Shown in pieces: positions 9,177 through 17,831 of a DNA stretch of 64,000 nt. Under the pieces are notes generated by a model. The model saw nothing but the letters and a program-made list of their open reading frames with translations. It was not told the origin of the DNA and did no database searches. The translations under genes were made by a program, and so were the position numbers. Each line of letters opens with the position of its first letter. The stretch's first letter is position 1. Source of the stretch: Candidatus Thiodictyon syntrophicum (lineage in GTDB: Bacteria; Pseudomonadota; Gammaproteobacteria; Chromatiales; Chromatiaceae). The DNA lies in assembly GCF_002813775.1 (NCBI RefSeq), contig NZ_CP020370.1, positions 4,861,501 through 4,925,500 on the forward strand, given 5' to 3'.

Positions 9177-9935
9177 TCAGGCGGGGTCCGGGAGGCCGGC
9201 CACGAGCAGAGTCTTGTCGTCGTCGGTGCGGGCGCAGACGCGCGCGGACTCGAGGAAGGCGGCGAGGCGGGCGCCGATCGCGTCGGCATCGAAGGGTCCG
9301 CTGAGGGCCTGCAGGAAGGGGGCGAAGAAGCGCTCGAAGGGGGCGCCGGTGGTCAGGTTGATGCACAGCCCCTGCAGCCCGTCGCTGAAGAGCGCCAGGG
9401 CGCGCAGGGGCGCCGGCCAGACACGAACCTGGAGGCGTGCGCCGGCGTCCGGGCTGGTAAGCGGGGTGGTCTCATTGGCATATTCGCCGCGCTGCGGCAG
9501 GCTCAGGGTCTCCAGGCGGCCGTCGGGCCAGTGTCCGACCACGGCCCCGTCGCCGATCTGCCCGACCGCGGTCCAGTCGGGGGTGACGGCGGCCAGCAGC
9601 AGGGTGGTGGCGTAGTCCCGCAGGGGGTTGGGGTCGGCGTTGCGCTCCAGGGCGGCGCGGGCGGCGGCGAAGGCGGCGCGCAGGTACCCCGCGATGGCCG
9701 CCTCGTCCAACGCGGCCGGCGCGGCGGCCAAGGCCGCCTCCAGGGCGTCGAGGGCGGCGGCGACGGCACGCTGCGCCCCTTCATCGGCGCGGGGGGCGGA
9801 GCCCAGGCCGTCGGCGACGGCGCACAGCAGACCGCCGGCCGGAAGCGCCCGCCAGCCGTGGGCGTCCTGACAGGGCAGGCCGCTGCGCTGGTGGCTGGTG
9901 CCGCGAACCGAGGCGCCGTAGGCGCGCCAGGTCAT
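9177..9935 (-). CDS. PP2C-type protein phosphatase of a vWA-PP2C-kinase locus
   Basis: A 252-residue PP2C-like phosphatase. Metal-binding motifs are visible: CAVADGLGSAPRADEGA (DG), GQIGDGAVVG, ALFSDGLQG and, at the C-terminus, RTDDDKTLLV. It seems complete. The start ATG at 9935 overlaps the TGA of the upstream vWA gene (GGCATGACC), indicating coupling. In intact loci such phosphatases work with a vWA protein and a kinase (the TerY-P triad). Here both partners are damaged, so the phosphatase may have lost its context. A longer upstream extension of the frame is not needed. Confidence 0.85.
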   Translation of the reverse strand: MTWRAYGASVRGTSHQRSGLPCQDAHGWRALPAGGLLCAVADGLGSAPRADEGAQRAVAAALDALEAALAAAPAALDEAAIAGYLRAAFAAARAALERNADPNPLRDYATTLLLAAVTPDWTAVGQIGDGAVVGHWPDGRLETLSLPQRGEYANETTPLTSPDAGARLQVRVWPAPLRALALFSDGLQGLCINLTTGAPFERFFAPFLQALSGPFDADAIGARLAAFLESARVCARTDDDKTLLVAGLPDPA

Positions 9936-10210
9936 GCCTTGGCCCAACCGATGGGGGTCTGCAAGGGGACCTCGGCGTCCACCTCGGCGCGGGAGACGGT
10001 GCGCATGCTGGTGGAGAGCCACTGGAACATCTCGCGGAACGCGAGCCCGTTGAGCGCCAGCGGCTGGCGCGGGCCGATCTGGGCCAGGACCTTGAGTGCC
10101 TTGATCCGCTCGCCGTCCATAGAGCCCGAGGTGTCCAGGAGCAGAACACCGGGGCAGCGGGGCCCGGGGTTGCTGTCGTCGATTTCGGCGGCGTCGAAAT
10201 CGGTGCTCAT
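9932..10210 (-). pseudogene. TerY-like vWA protein with a large internal deletion
   Basis: From ATG 10210 the protein reads MSTDFDAAEIDDSNPGPRCP then GVLLLDTSGSMDGERIKAL, a clear vWA MIDAS (DxSxS). It then jumps to KVLAQIGPRQPLALNGLAFREMFQWLS...VPLQTPIGWA, which matches the very C-terminus of TerY-like proteins. Intact members are about 210-220 residues; this one is 92. Roughly 110-120 residues, including the rest of the MIDAS (the conserved Thr/Asp loops), are missing. The frame is preserved across the deletion, near 10095. Non-functional as a vWA domain. Confidence 0.8.
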
Positions 10211-10351
10211 GGGGCTCTCCGGGTGGGGTGGCGTGGGTCCCGGGCAGCGCAAAGCGTGGCTCGACCGTGCCCGGGATCTCCATATCTTCGCCGGGTAATC
10301 CAGAGGATGCAAGCGGTTAAGGGGTGGCTCGCCAGACCGGGGGGCAACGCG

Positions 10352-10480
10352 TCAGAAACATGTCGGACGGGGCGAATGCCCCGTCCGGCGCGGGAGTGCA
10401 TAGCCACCCACGATGAGATACTCAACCCCGCGGCTGTTGAATAAGGCGAGCAGTTCTCTGAAGTCTGGCTGTATCACCAT
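10352..10480 (-). pseudogene. AbiEii-like nucleotidyltransferase, 5' fragment
   Basis: ATG 10480 opens MVIQPDFRELLALFNSRGVE then YLIVGGYAL, the N-terminus of nucleotidyltransferases that pair with a small upstream protein. The catalytic DxD that should follow is absent: after GGYAL the frame enters a REP palindrome (10364-10387) and stops at 10352. It overlaps the small upstream gene by 59 bases in another frame. Only 42 codons remain, so it is inactive. Confidence 0.7.
10364..10387. repeat. REP palindrome at the break of the nucleotidyltransferase
   Basis: CGGACGGGGCGAATGCCCCG..., a near palindrome of the same family as 4183 and 7687. Confidence 0.85.
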
Positions 10481-10607
10481 GGGCTTGGCGCCTCAATACC
10501 TCGACGGCGGAGAGCCGCTCCTCGGCGCTGCGGCTGCGCCAATAGTCCAGGTCCCGCCGCGCCGCGTCGGGGTCGGTCAATGGGTGTCTGGTGACGCTCT
10601 TCTGCAT
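10422..10607 (-). CDS. Small partner protein of an AbiEii-like nucleotidyltransferase
   Basis: A 61-residue basic helical protein (MQKSVTRHPLTDPDAARRDL, then EERLSAVEVLRRQAHGDTARLQRTARLIQQ). It resembles the short protein encoded just upstream of, and overlapping, AbiEii-type nucleotidyltransferases in many proteobacteria, and it may be an antitoxin or adaptor. The partner here is only a fragment, so this gene is an orphan. It lies just downstream of topA on the same strand. Confidence 0.6.
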   Translation of the reverse strand: MQKSVTRHPLTDPDAARRDLDYWRSRSAEERLSAVEVLRRQAHGDTARLQRTARLIQQPRG

Positions 10608-10612
10608 CGGAC

Positions 10613-12919
10613 CTAGCCTTCCACCTCTTCCGGAGTCCCCACCCCCTCGTACGGCTCACTGAAGGTACAGTCCTTCTGCGGACAGACCTTCTCGGTCCCA
10701 TTGCGCTTGGTGGTCTTGATGGTCAGCACCGGCCAGCCGCAGCGCGGGCAGGGTTCGGCGATGGGGTCGTTCCACACGGCATAATCGCACTTGGGATAGG
10801 TCGAGCAGGAGAAAAAGACCTTGCCGCGGCGGGATTTCTTTTTCTGCAACGTCCCCTTGGTGCACTTGGGGCAGGTGACGCCGGTATCCTCCGGGCGCTC
10901 CAGCGGCTCGATGTGTTTGCACTTGGGATAGCCGCTGCAGCCGATGAACTTGCCGTAGCGCCCATTCTTGACCTCCAGAGGGGAGCCGCAGTCGGGACAG
11001 ACGCGCCCCTCGATGACCTCCTTGGGCTCGGCCGCCGCCTTGTCGGCGTTCAGATCGCGGGTGTAGTCGCACTCCGGATAGTTGGTGCAGCCGATGAAGC
11101 GGCCGTTGCGCCCGAGCCGGATGGAGAGGGGGCCGCCGCACTTGGGGCAGATCTCGGCGATCGGTTCCTGGGTCACGTCGCTGCGCTTCACCGTCTCCTG
11201 GGTGTGGTCGATGCGCTCCTTGAACGGCCGCCAGAACCGCTCCAACAGCGGCACCCATTCCGCCTCGCCGCGGGAGACGGCGTCGAGATCGTCCTCCAGC
11301 CGGGCGGTGAAGTCGTAATCGACATAGGTGGCGAAATATTCGGTGAGGAACTTGTTGACCACCCGGCCCACGTCGGTGGGCAGGAAGCGCTTCTTGTCCA
11401 GCACCACGTATTCGCGCTCTTGCAGGGTGGTGATGATGGAGGCGTAGGTGGAGGGCCGGCCGATGCCGAATTCTTCCAGGGCCTTGACCAGGGTCGCCTC
11501 GCTGAAGCGCGGCGGAGGCTCGGTGAAGTGCTGCTCGGCGCGGATGGCCTTGAGCACGATGAGGTCGCCCTCCTGCATCGGCGGGAGGTTGCTGTCCTCG
11601 TCGTCATCGGCGGCGGTGGCGTCGTCGCGGCCCTCCAGATAGACGCGCATGAAGCCCGCTTCCGCCACGGTGGAACCGGTGGCGCGAAAGCCGTTGCCGG
11701 GGCCGGCGCTTAAGGAAACCGAGACCTGGTTGATGAGGGCATGGGCCATCTGACAGGCCACGGAGCGCTTCCATACCAGTTCATAGAGCTTGAATTGCTC
11801 CACGCTCAGGAAGGCCTTGACCGCCCCCGGTTCGCGCAGGACCGAGGTGGGGCGGATCGCCTCGTGGGCCTCCTGGGCGTTTTTGGCCTTGGTCTTGTAG
11901 AGGCGCGGCTGCTCGGGCAGGTACCCCTCACCATAGCGCTCGGTCACATAGGCGCGGATCTCGGCGATCGCCTCCTGGGCCAGGTTGACCGAGTCGGTGC
12001 GCATATAGGAGATGAGACCGACGGCGCCGCCGCCCACGTCGACGCCCTCGTAGAGCTGCTGGGCCACGCGCATGGTGCGCAGCGCGGTGAAGCCGAGCTT
12101 GCGCGCGGCCTCCTGCTGGAGGGTGGAGGTGATGAAGGGCGGGGCCGGGAAACGCTTGCGCTGCTTGCGCTCCACCTGCTCGACGCGCAGTTTGCCGTCC
12201 GCGGCCTGCTCCAGGGCCGCCTGGACCTCGGCCGCGCGTGCGGCGTCGGTGATGGTGAACTGCTCCACCTTCTCGCCGCCGAACTCCACGAGCCGGGCGG
12301 CAAAGGGGCGCGTCTCGCCCTGGCAGTCGGCCTCGATGCTCCAGTATTCCTGGCTCAGGAAGGCCTCGATCTCGGTCTCGCGCTCGCAGATCAGGCGCAG
12401 GGCCGGGCTCTGCACGCGCCCGGCGGAGAGCCCGCGGCGGATCTTTTTCCACAGGAGCGGCGAGAGGTTGAAGCCCACCAGGTAGTCGAGCGCGCGCCTG
12501 GCCTGCTGGGCGTTGACCAGATCGTAGGCGAGTTCGCGCGGGTTGGCCACGGCCTCCTGGACCGCACGCTTGGTGATCTCGTTGAAGACCACCCGGTAGA
12601 CCGGCCGCTTGCCGAGCTGGCGGCGCGCCTTGAGCAGCTCGTAGAGGTGCCAGGAGATCGCCTCCCCCTCGCGGTCCGGGTCGGTCGCCAGGTAGAGTGC
12701 GTCGGCGTCTTTCAGCAGCTTGGCGATGGCCTGGACGTGTTTCTCGTTGCGCTCGATGATCTGGTACTTCATCTCGAACCCGTGCTCCGGGTCCACCGCC
12801 CCCTCCTTGGGGATCAGGTCCCGCACATGGCCGTAGGAGGCGACCACCTCGAAGTCCGGTCCCAGGTACTTCTTGATGGTTTTGGCCTTGGCGGGGGATT
12901 CGACGACGACGAGATTCAT
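10613..12919 (-). CDS. topA: DNA topoisomerase I
   Basis: Type IA topoisomerase that relaxes negative supercoils; 768 residues from ATG 12919, which starts at the conserved MNLVVVESPAKAKTIKKYLG. The Toprim acidic residues are in YLATDPDREGEAISWH. The active-site Tyr is in GLISYMRTDSVNL (about residue 310). Four C-terminal zinc-ribbon-like modules follow (CPKCGGPL, CPDCGSPLE, CPKCTKGTL, CPRCGWPVL with paired cysteines). An upstream in-frame extension lacks family similarity. It sits downstream of smg and dprA, a common gammaproteobacterial order. Confidence 0.98.
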   Translation of the reverse strand: MNLVVVESPAKAKTIKKYLGPDFEVVASYGHVRDLIPKEGAVDPEHGFEMKYQIIERNEKHVQAIAKLLKDADALYLATDPDREGEAISWHLYELLKARRQLGKRPVYRVVFNEITKRAVQEAVANPRELAYDLVNAQQARRALDYLVGFNLSPLLWKKIRRGLSAGRVQSPALRLICERETEIEAFLSQEYWSIEADCQGETRPFAARLVEFGGEKVEQFTITDAARAAEVQAALEQAADGKLRVEQVERKQRKRFPAPPFITSTLQQEAARKLGFTALRTMRVAQQLYEGVDVGGGAVGLISYMRTDSVNLAQEAIAEIRAYVTERYGEGYLPEQPRLYKTKAKNAQEAHEAIRPTSVLREPGAVKAFLSVEQFKLYELVWKRSVACQMAHALINQVSVSLSAGPGNGFRATGSTVAEAGFMRVYLEGRDDATAADDDEDSNLPPMQEGDLIVLKAIRAEQHFTEPPPRFSEATLVKALEEFGIGRPSTYASIITTLQEREYVVLDKKRFLPTDVGRVVNKFLTEYFATYVDYDFTARLEDDLDAVSRGEAEWVPLLERFWRPFKERIDHTQETVKRSDVTQEPIAEICPKCGGPLSIRLGRNGRFIGCTNYPECDYTRDLNADKAAAEPKEVIEGRVCPDCGSPLEVKNGRYGKFIGCSGYPKCKHIEPLERPEDTGVTCPKCTKGTLQKKKSRRGKVFFSCSTYPKCDYAVWNDPIAEPCPRCGWPVLTIKTTKRNGTEKVCPQKDCTFSEPYEGVGTPEEVEG

Positions 12920-12981
12920 GGGCGGTGAGGGCCTGCTGGGGTTCGATGCTCGGGCGAGCGGGACGCTAGGGTATACCGAAG

Positions 12982-13458
12982 TCAGTGCAGATAGGCCGAG
13001 GAATCGCTGTAGATCAGGTCTTCCATCCGGGTGAAGGCGGCCTCCAGGCCCGGCCGGTTCAGCAGCACCAGCAGGACCACCCACTTGAGCTCGTCCACCC
13101 CGACCCAGGGGTGGTCGATCGCCAGGGCGCGCTCGACCACCAACTCGCGACTGCTCGGGTCGAGGATGCCGATCTGCTCCAGGAACAGCAGAAAGCCGCG
13201 GCCCTCCCGGTCCAGCTTGTCGCACTCGGCGTCCGTGTAGATGCGGATGGAGCCCACCGCATGGCCGTGCGACACGGGCGCCTCGGCACCGGCCGCCAGC
13301 TCATCGAGCCAGTGCAGGGCCTTGGCGACCTCGCCCGCGCTGAATCCGGCCGCGGCGAGCTCGCCCTCCAACTCATCCTGATCGGTCGGGGGCTGAGCGT
13401 CCCCGTCCATATAGTGCTCGAACAGGTAGATCAGAACATCGACCATGCTGTCATCCAT
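12982..13458 (-). CDS. smg: DUF494/Smg family protein
   Basis: A 158-residue acidic protein of the Smg (DUF494) family, found beside dprA and topA in many gammaproteobacteria. Function is not well defined. Family features are MDDSMVDVLIYLFEHYMDGD at the N-terminus and GVDELKWVVLLVLLNRPGLE near the C-terminus. The start is ATG 13458 because it carries a strong AGGAGG ribosome site eight bases upstream (13463-13468). The longer reading to 13509 lacks homology. Confidence 0.93.
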   Translation of the reverse strand: MDDSMVDVLIYLFEHYMDGDAQPPTDQDELEGELAAAGFSAGEVAKALHWLDELAAGAEAPVSHGHAVGSIRIYTDAECDKLDREGRGFLLFLEQIGILDPSSRELVVERALAIDHPWVGVDELKWVVLLVLLNRPGLEAAFTRMEDLIYSDSSAYLH

Positions 13459-13508
13459 CAGAACCTCCTGCGCGGCGCCAGCCCGGGGGCTGACTGGAAC
13501 GGCGGCCA

Positions 13509-14672
13509 TCAGGCCCGGGAACGGCAGTAGCGGCCGCCGGGACAGGATGATACATGACCGCCCAACTCCAACACCAACAGCATGGAGGAGACGGCCGCCG
13601 CGGGAAGCCCGGTGCGGCGGATCAATTCGTCCGGCGCGACCGGATCGAAGCCCAGGGCCGCGAACAGTTGCTGGTAATCCGGGTCCGGCCCCGCGGCGGC
13701 GCCCGCCCCGCCCGGGTCCGGGTCGGACGCGCTGCCGCCCGCGGCGGGGGGCGGCGGGAGCGCCCCCAGGTGGCCGCGCAGTTGCGGTGCCAGGACGGCC
13801 AGGACCTCGGCGGCCTCCTCCACCAGAACGGCGCCGTCGCGGATCAGGGCATGGCAGCCCCGCGCCAACGGATTGCGGATGGAGCCCGGCACGGCAAAGA
13901 CCTCGCGGCCCTGTTCGCCCGCCTGCCGGGCCGTGATCAGCGAGCCGCTGCGCAACGCCGCCTCGGTGACCAGGGTGCCCAGCGATAGCCCCGCGATAAT
14001 GCGGTTGCGACGCGGGAAATTGCGCGCGAGCGGTCCCTGGCCGGGGGCGAACTCGCTCACCAGCGCCCCTTGCCCGGCGATCCGCCGCGCGAGATCCCGG
14101 TGGCCGGCCGGGTAGACCCGATCGGGTCCGGTACCGAGCACCGCGATGGTCTTGCCGGTCTCCAGGGCCCCCGTATGGGCCTCCCCATCCACCCCGGCGG
14201 CCAATCCGCTGGTGATGACGAGCCCGCAGGAGGCCAGCCGGTGCGCGAACTCCCGCGTGATCTCGCGCCCCGCGGGGGTCGGATTGCGGCTGCCGACGAT
14301 GGCGACCTGGGGTTCGGCGAGGAGCCGCGGGTCGCCGCGCACATATAGCAGGGTCGGCGGGTCGGCGATCTCCAGGAGCAGCGGGGGATAGCGCGGGTCG
14401 TCGCGGGCCAGGATATGGGCATCGGGCTGGTCCGCCCAGGCGCGCACCGCGGCGATCCAGTCGCGGTCCGGGCGCGCCAGCGCACTGATCGCCGCGGGCT
14501 TGAGCCCCAATTCGCCGAGCACCCCGGGGGCCGCCGCGAGCACCCCCGCGGGGCTGCCGAAGCGCGCCACCAGACGGGCACAGGTCCGGGGTCCGATCCC
14601 GGGTGCCGCCGCCAGGGTCAGCCAGGCGTCCAGCGAAGACCAGGAAGCCTCAGGCTCGTTTTTCGCACTCAT
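13509..14672 (-). CDS. dprA: DNA-processing protein DprA
   Basis: DprA loads RecA on incoming single-stranded DNA during natural transformation. The 387-residue protein has the Rossmann-like DprA core: VAIVGSRNPTPAGREITREF, then GLVITSGLAAGVDGEAHTGAL, FPRRNRIIAGLSLGTLVTEA and FAVPGSI (about residues 110-275). A C-terminal winged-helix (DprA_WH) spans about residues 325-385 after a Gly/Ala/Pro-rich linker. The stop is 50 bases before the smg ATG, in an apparent dprA-smg-topA operon. Confidence 0.97.
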   Translation of the reverse strand: MSAKNEPEASWSSLDAWLTLAAAPGIGPRTCARLVARFGSPAGVLAAAPGVLGELGLKPAAISALARPDRDWIAAVRAWADQPDAHILARDDPRYPPLLLEIADPPTLLYVRGDPRLLAEPQVAIVGSRNPTPAGREITREFAHRLASCGLVITSGLAAGVDGEAHTGALETGKTIAVLGTGPDRVYPAGHRDLARRIAGQGALVSEFAPGQGPLARNFPRRNRIIAGLSLGTLVTEAALRSGSLITARQAGEQGREVFAVPGSIRNPLARGCHALIRDGAVLVEEAAEVLAVLAPQLRGHLGALPPPPAAGGSASDPDPGGAGAAAGPDPDYQQLFAALGFDPVAPDELIRRTGLPAAAVSSMLLVLELGGHVSSCPGGRYCRSRA

Positions 14673-14687
14673 TACCCCGCCCGCAAT

Positions 14688-14868
14688 AAGTAACGAGTCA
14701 AGAACAGGTTAGACACAATCGTTGCGGTTATCGTTGTCGTTGTCGTTGTCGTGGTCGGAGAAGCGATGCACTTTGGGGTGCGACAGAATCCGGGACGCTA
14801 CGATAACCTCGATTACGATTACGATTACGACAACGACAACGACAACGACAACGACAGCGACGCTCTAG
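14688..14868. repeat. Hexamer-flanked repeat element, copy 1
   Basis: Left edge GTAACGAGTCAAGAACA (14688-14704), then GTTGTC hexamers (about 14730-14755), a core of about 50 bp (14757-14810, GAAGCGATGCACTTTGGGGT...), three GATTAC units and five GACAAC units (to about 14863). The hexamer arrays on the two sides are inverted relative to each other. Related copies are at 34712-34911 and 62157-62330. It lies between dprA and the LysM gene. Confidence 0.85.
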
Positions 14869-14884
14869 GGCCTCAGGAAACCAC

Positions 14885-16159
14885 TCAGGTCGGCGGCGGC
14901 GCAATCCGGTCGCGGATATGCATCGCCCGGTTGGCCTCCAGGACGATGGCGAAGCTCAGCCGCTCGAAGGTGCGGAAGACCATCAGGAGACCTGAACGTT
15001 CAAAGGGTTGGATGAAGGATGGGCGCAGCGGGCGGACATCGACCGTCGGCGGCAACGGCATGTTGGCATCCGGCTCGTCGTGGCGCCACGCGCGGATTTT
15101 CTGGTTGTCGCCGTACCAGAACCGGGTGGACAGTGGCGTCTCCTGCTTCCAGTCCCAGTTGAACCCACCCTGACGCACCTGGTCCGTCTGCTTGATCCCA
15201 CCCTGGTAGACCTCGAACACATGGCCGGGCTCGACCCGCTCCCGGGTCCCGGCGTTGATGATGACGAGGTCATTCTGGCCGACCTGGGTGACACCATTGA
15301 GCACGGCCAGGATCTGGGCGCGCAATCCGGCTGGCGCCGGCCGCGGAAAAAAGTTGCTGAGCGGCTCATCCAGCGAGGCCGGGATCACCCGGTCGCCGAT
15401 GGAGACCTCACGCTCGGAGCGCAACACCCGCAGCTTGGCCGGGTCGCCGGTGCGCTCCAACGCCACACTGGCGACGAAGAGCGCCAAGAAGCCCAGGGTT
15501 TCGTTGGTCTTGGGGTCGCGCAGGGCCTCCCCGGGGCGCAGGATCTGGAAGCGGTCACGCTCAGCGCTATCGATCCGCCGCACATAGATCGCGTCCCCGA
15601 GGCCCGCGACGATATGCTCTTCCGGGAAGCCAACCACATAAGGGGCACTGTTGATTTGGTTGGACTCCGCCACGTAGGGCTGGCTGAGGAAGGGGCCGAT
15701 GGCGGAGATGGGGATGGTCGGAATCGCCGCCTTGAGCGGCGACACCCGCACCCGGGGGCTGAGCTTGACCACCCGCATCCCGCCCCGGTGCCCGACCACC
15801 GTCTCGCCGCCGCGATCCACGCCGATCTGCACCCGGCCGTTGACCCTCGTGACCCGCAGGACGTCGCCCGGGTAAATCAGGTTCGGGTTGGCGACGTCGG
15901 CGTTGGCCTGCCAGACCTCACGCCAGCGCCAGGGATCGCGCAGGAAGCGGGCCGCGATGCCCCACAGGGTATCGGCGGGGCGCACCGTGTAGGTGTCCGG
16001 CGCGCCGGGCAGGAGTTCCGCGGCGTGCAGGGCGGGCGCGCCCCCCGGCAGGGCTGCCAGGATGACCCAGAGGCATAGGCCGACCGCGGCCCGATGCAGG
16101 GTTCGGGCGCGGGAGTTTGCCGCGGCGGCGGCGCTATGGCAGACGAACTGGGGACGCAT
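14885..16159 (-). CDS. Exported LysM-domain protein
   Basis: A 424-residue secreted or periplasmic protein with an N-terminal LysM peptidoglycan-binding motif, [29 protein letters not shown]...[13 protein letters not shown] (about residues 55-105). The rest is the conserved region seen in LysM proteins encoded next to dprA. A signal peptide (hydrophobic [22 protein letters not shown]) precedes it. The start is ATG 16159, with a GGAGGAG ribosome site. It is divergent from def, so the two share a 205-bp promoter region. Probably linked to cell-wall function. Confidence 0.9.
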   Translation of the reverse strand: MRPQFVCHSAAAAANSRARTLHRAAVGLCLWVILAALPGGAPALHAAELLPGAPDTYTVRPADTLWGIAARFLRDPWRWREVWQANADVANPNLIYPGDVLRVTRVNGRVQIGVDRGGETVVGHRGGMRVVKLSPRVRVSPLKAAIPTIPISAIGPFLSQPYVAESNQINSAPYVVGFPEEHIVAGLGDAIYVRRIDSAERDRFQILRPGEALRDPKTNETLGFLALFVASVALERTGDPAKLRVLRSEREVSIGDRVIPASLDEPLSNFFPRPAPAGLRAQILAVLNGVTQVGQNDLVIINAGTRERVEPGHVFEVYQGGIKQTDQVRQGGFNWDWKQETPLSTRFWYGDNQKIRAWRHDEPDANMPLPPTVDVRPLRPSFIQPFERSGLLMVFRTFERLSFAIVLEANRAMHIRDRIAPPPT

Positions 16160-16364
16160 CGCTCCTCCCTCGGGGTCGATTCCGGATTCACCCGGCCCCA
16201 TTGCGGGGTGTAGTATGGGCCGGATAGTAGCGCATCGAACCGCGGCGCTTCCAGCGAGTCGGCAAGAAAGCGCCGCCGCCCACGCGCGCCGGGCCTCCGT
16301 AAGGCCCGGCGCGTGTCCACTTGCCCCCTTAAGCCGCCCGCGGCGCCGTCATTTGCGATTACTC

Positions 16365-16898
16365 ATGGCAAAGCTCGACATTCTCACCTTTCCCGATCCG
16401 CGTCTACGCCACCGCGCCGCCCCGGTGGCGCAGGTCGATGCCGGCGTCCGGCAGATCGTCGCGGACCTCTTCGAGACCATGTACGCCGCCCCGGGCATCG
16501 GGCTGGCGGCGCCCCAGGTGGATATCCACCGGCAGATCATCGTCATCGATATCTCCGAGCAGAACGACCAGCCGCTGTGTCTCATCAACCCGCGGATCCT
16601 GGAACTGCGCGGGGAGGAACAGATGGACGAGGGCTGTCTGTCGGTCCCCGGGTTCTACGAACCGGTCACCCGCGCTGCGTCCGTGCGGGTGACCGCCCTG
16701 GACCGGGACGGGCAGCCCTTCACCCTGGACGCCGACGGCCTGCTCGCCGTCTGCATCCAGCATGAAATCGACCACCTGGAGGGGAAACTGTTCGTCGACC
16801 ATCTCTCGTCCCTGAAGCGTCAGCGCATCCGCCACAAACTCGAGCGCGACCACCGCACCGGCAAGGCGGCCGAACCGCCGCGGCGGCGGGCCATCTGA
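16365..16898 (+). CDS. def: Peptide deformylase
   Basis: Removes the N-formyl group from nascent proteins. 177 residues with all three metal-site motifs: [18 protein letters not shown] (Cys ligand) and [13 protein letters not shown] (two His ligands and the catalytic Glu). The start ATG gives [14 protein letters not shown], typical of the family. The stop is immediately followed by the GTG of fmt (TGAGTG), giving the classic def-fmt operon. Confidence 0.98.
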   Translation: MAKLDILTFPDPRLRHRAAPVAQVDAGVRQIVADLFETMYAAPGIGLAAPQVDIHRQIIVIDISEQNDQPLCLINPRILELRGEEQMDEGCLSVPGFYEPVTRAASVRVTALDRDGQPFTLDADGLLAVCIQHEIDHLEGKLFVDHLSSLKRQRIRHKLERDHRTGKAAEPPRRRAI

Positions 16899-17831
16899 GT
16901 GCGCATCATCTTCGCCGGAACCCCTGAGTTCGCCATCCCCGGCCTCACGGCACTGATCGGTGCCGGCCATGACCTGGCGGCCGTCTACACCCAGCCGGAT
17001 CGCCCGGCGGGGCGCGGGCGTCTGCTCCAGGCAAGCCCGGTCAAGCAGTTGGCCATGGCCCATGGCATCGCGGTCCGCCAGCCCGAGTCACTCAGGCGCG
17101 ACCGGACCGCGGTGGCCGCACTACGCGACCTGGGCGCGGACCTGATGGTGGTGATCGCCTATGGCTTGCTGCTGCCGACCGCCGTGCTGCACGCCCCGCG
17201 CCTGGGTTGCCTCAACGTCCACGCCTCACTCCTGCCGCGCTGGCGCGGAGCGGCCCCGATCCAGCGCGCCCTGCTGGCGGGTGACACGCACAGCGGCGTC
17301 TGCATCATGGGCATGGAGGCGGGCCTGGACACCGGGCCCGTCTATCATCGGATCAGTATCCCCCTGGACCCCCGGGAGACCGGCGGGGGGCTGCACGACA
17401 GACTCGCCGCCCTCGGCGCCCGCGCGCTGCTGGAGGCCCTGCCGGGGATCGGCGACGGCACCCTGGCCGCCGCACCCCAGGACCCTGCGCTCGCGACCTA
17501 CGCCCACAAACTCAGCAAGGAGGAATCCATCATCGACTGGACTCAAGCCGCCGCAGCCATCGAACGCCAGGTGCGCGCCTTCGACCCCTGGCCCGTGGCC
17601 CAGACCCGCTTGCACGACCAAACCTTGCGGATCTGGTCGGCACAGGTCGCCGCGGCGCCGACCGCCGGGGCCGCCCCGGGGACCGTCGTCGGCGCCGACC
17701 GCACGGGCATCCGGGTGGCAACCGGCGCCGGGCTGCTCGTCATCAGCCGCCTGCAACTGCCCGGCAAGCGCCCGCTGGACGCCGCCGACTTCCTCAACGC
17801 ACGGGCGCTGCAGGGTGTGCGTCTTGGCTGA
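16899..17831 (+). CDS. fmt: Methionyl-tRNA formyltransferase
   Basis: Formylates initiator Met-tRNA using 10-formyl-THF. 310 residues; GTG start giving [16 protein letters not shown]. The catalytic region is [25 protein letters not shown], and the C-terminal OB-like domain follows from about residue 205. Directly follows def and overlaps the probable start of rsmB. Confidence 0.98.
   Translation: MRIIFAGTPEFAIPGLTALIGAGHDLAAVYTQPDRPAGRGRLLQASPVKQLAMAHGIAVRQPESLRRDRTAVAALRDLGADLMVVIAYGLLLPTAVLHAPRLGCLNVHASLLPRWRGAAPIQRALLAGDTHSGVCIMGMEAGLDTGPVYHRISIPLDPRETGGGLHDRLAALGARALLEALPGIGDGTLAAAPQDPALATYAHKLSKEESIIDWTQAAAAIERQVRAFDPWPVAQTRLHDQTLRIWSAQVAAAPTAGAAPGTVVGADRTGIRVATGAGLLVISRLQLPGKRPLDAADFLNARALQGVRLG

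Noticed and set aside
9069-10298. Plus-strand frame of 409 codons across the phosphatase locus
   Set aside because: The minus-strand PP2C motifs are unambiguous; the plus frame is Gly/Arg-rich shadow sequence.
11741-12928. Plus-strand frame of 395 codons opposite topA
   Set aside because: Antisense to TopA, whose motifs are complete.
14688-14868. CRISPR-like array
   Set aside because: The repeats are 6-bp hexamers without spacers, and no cas genes are present.
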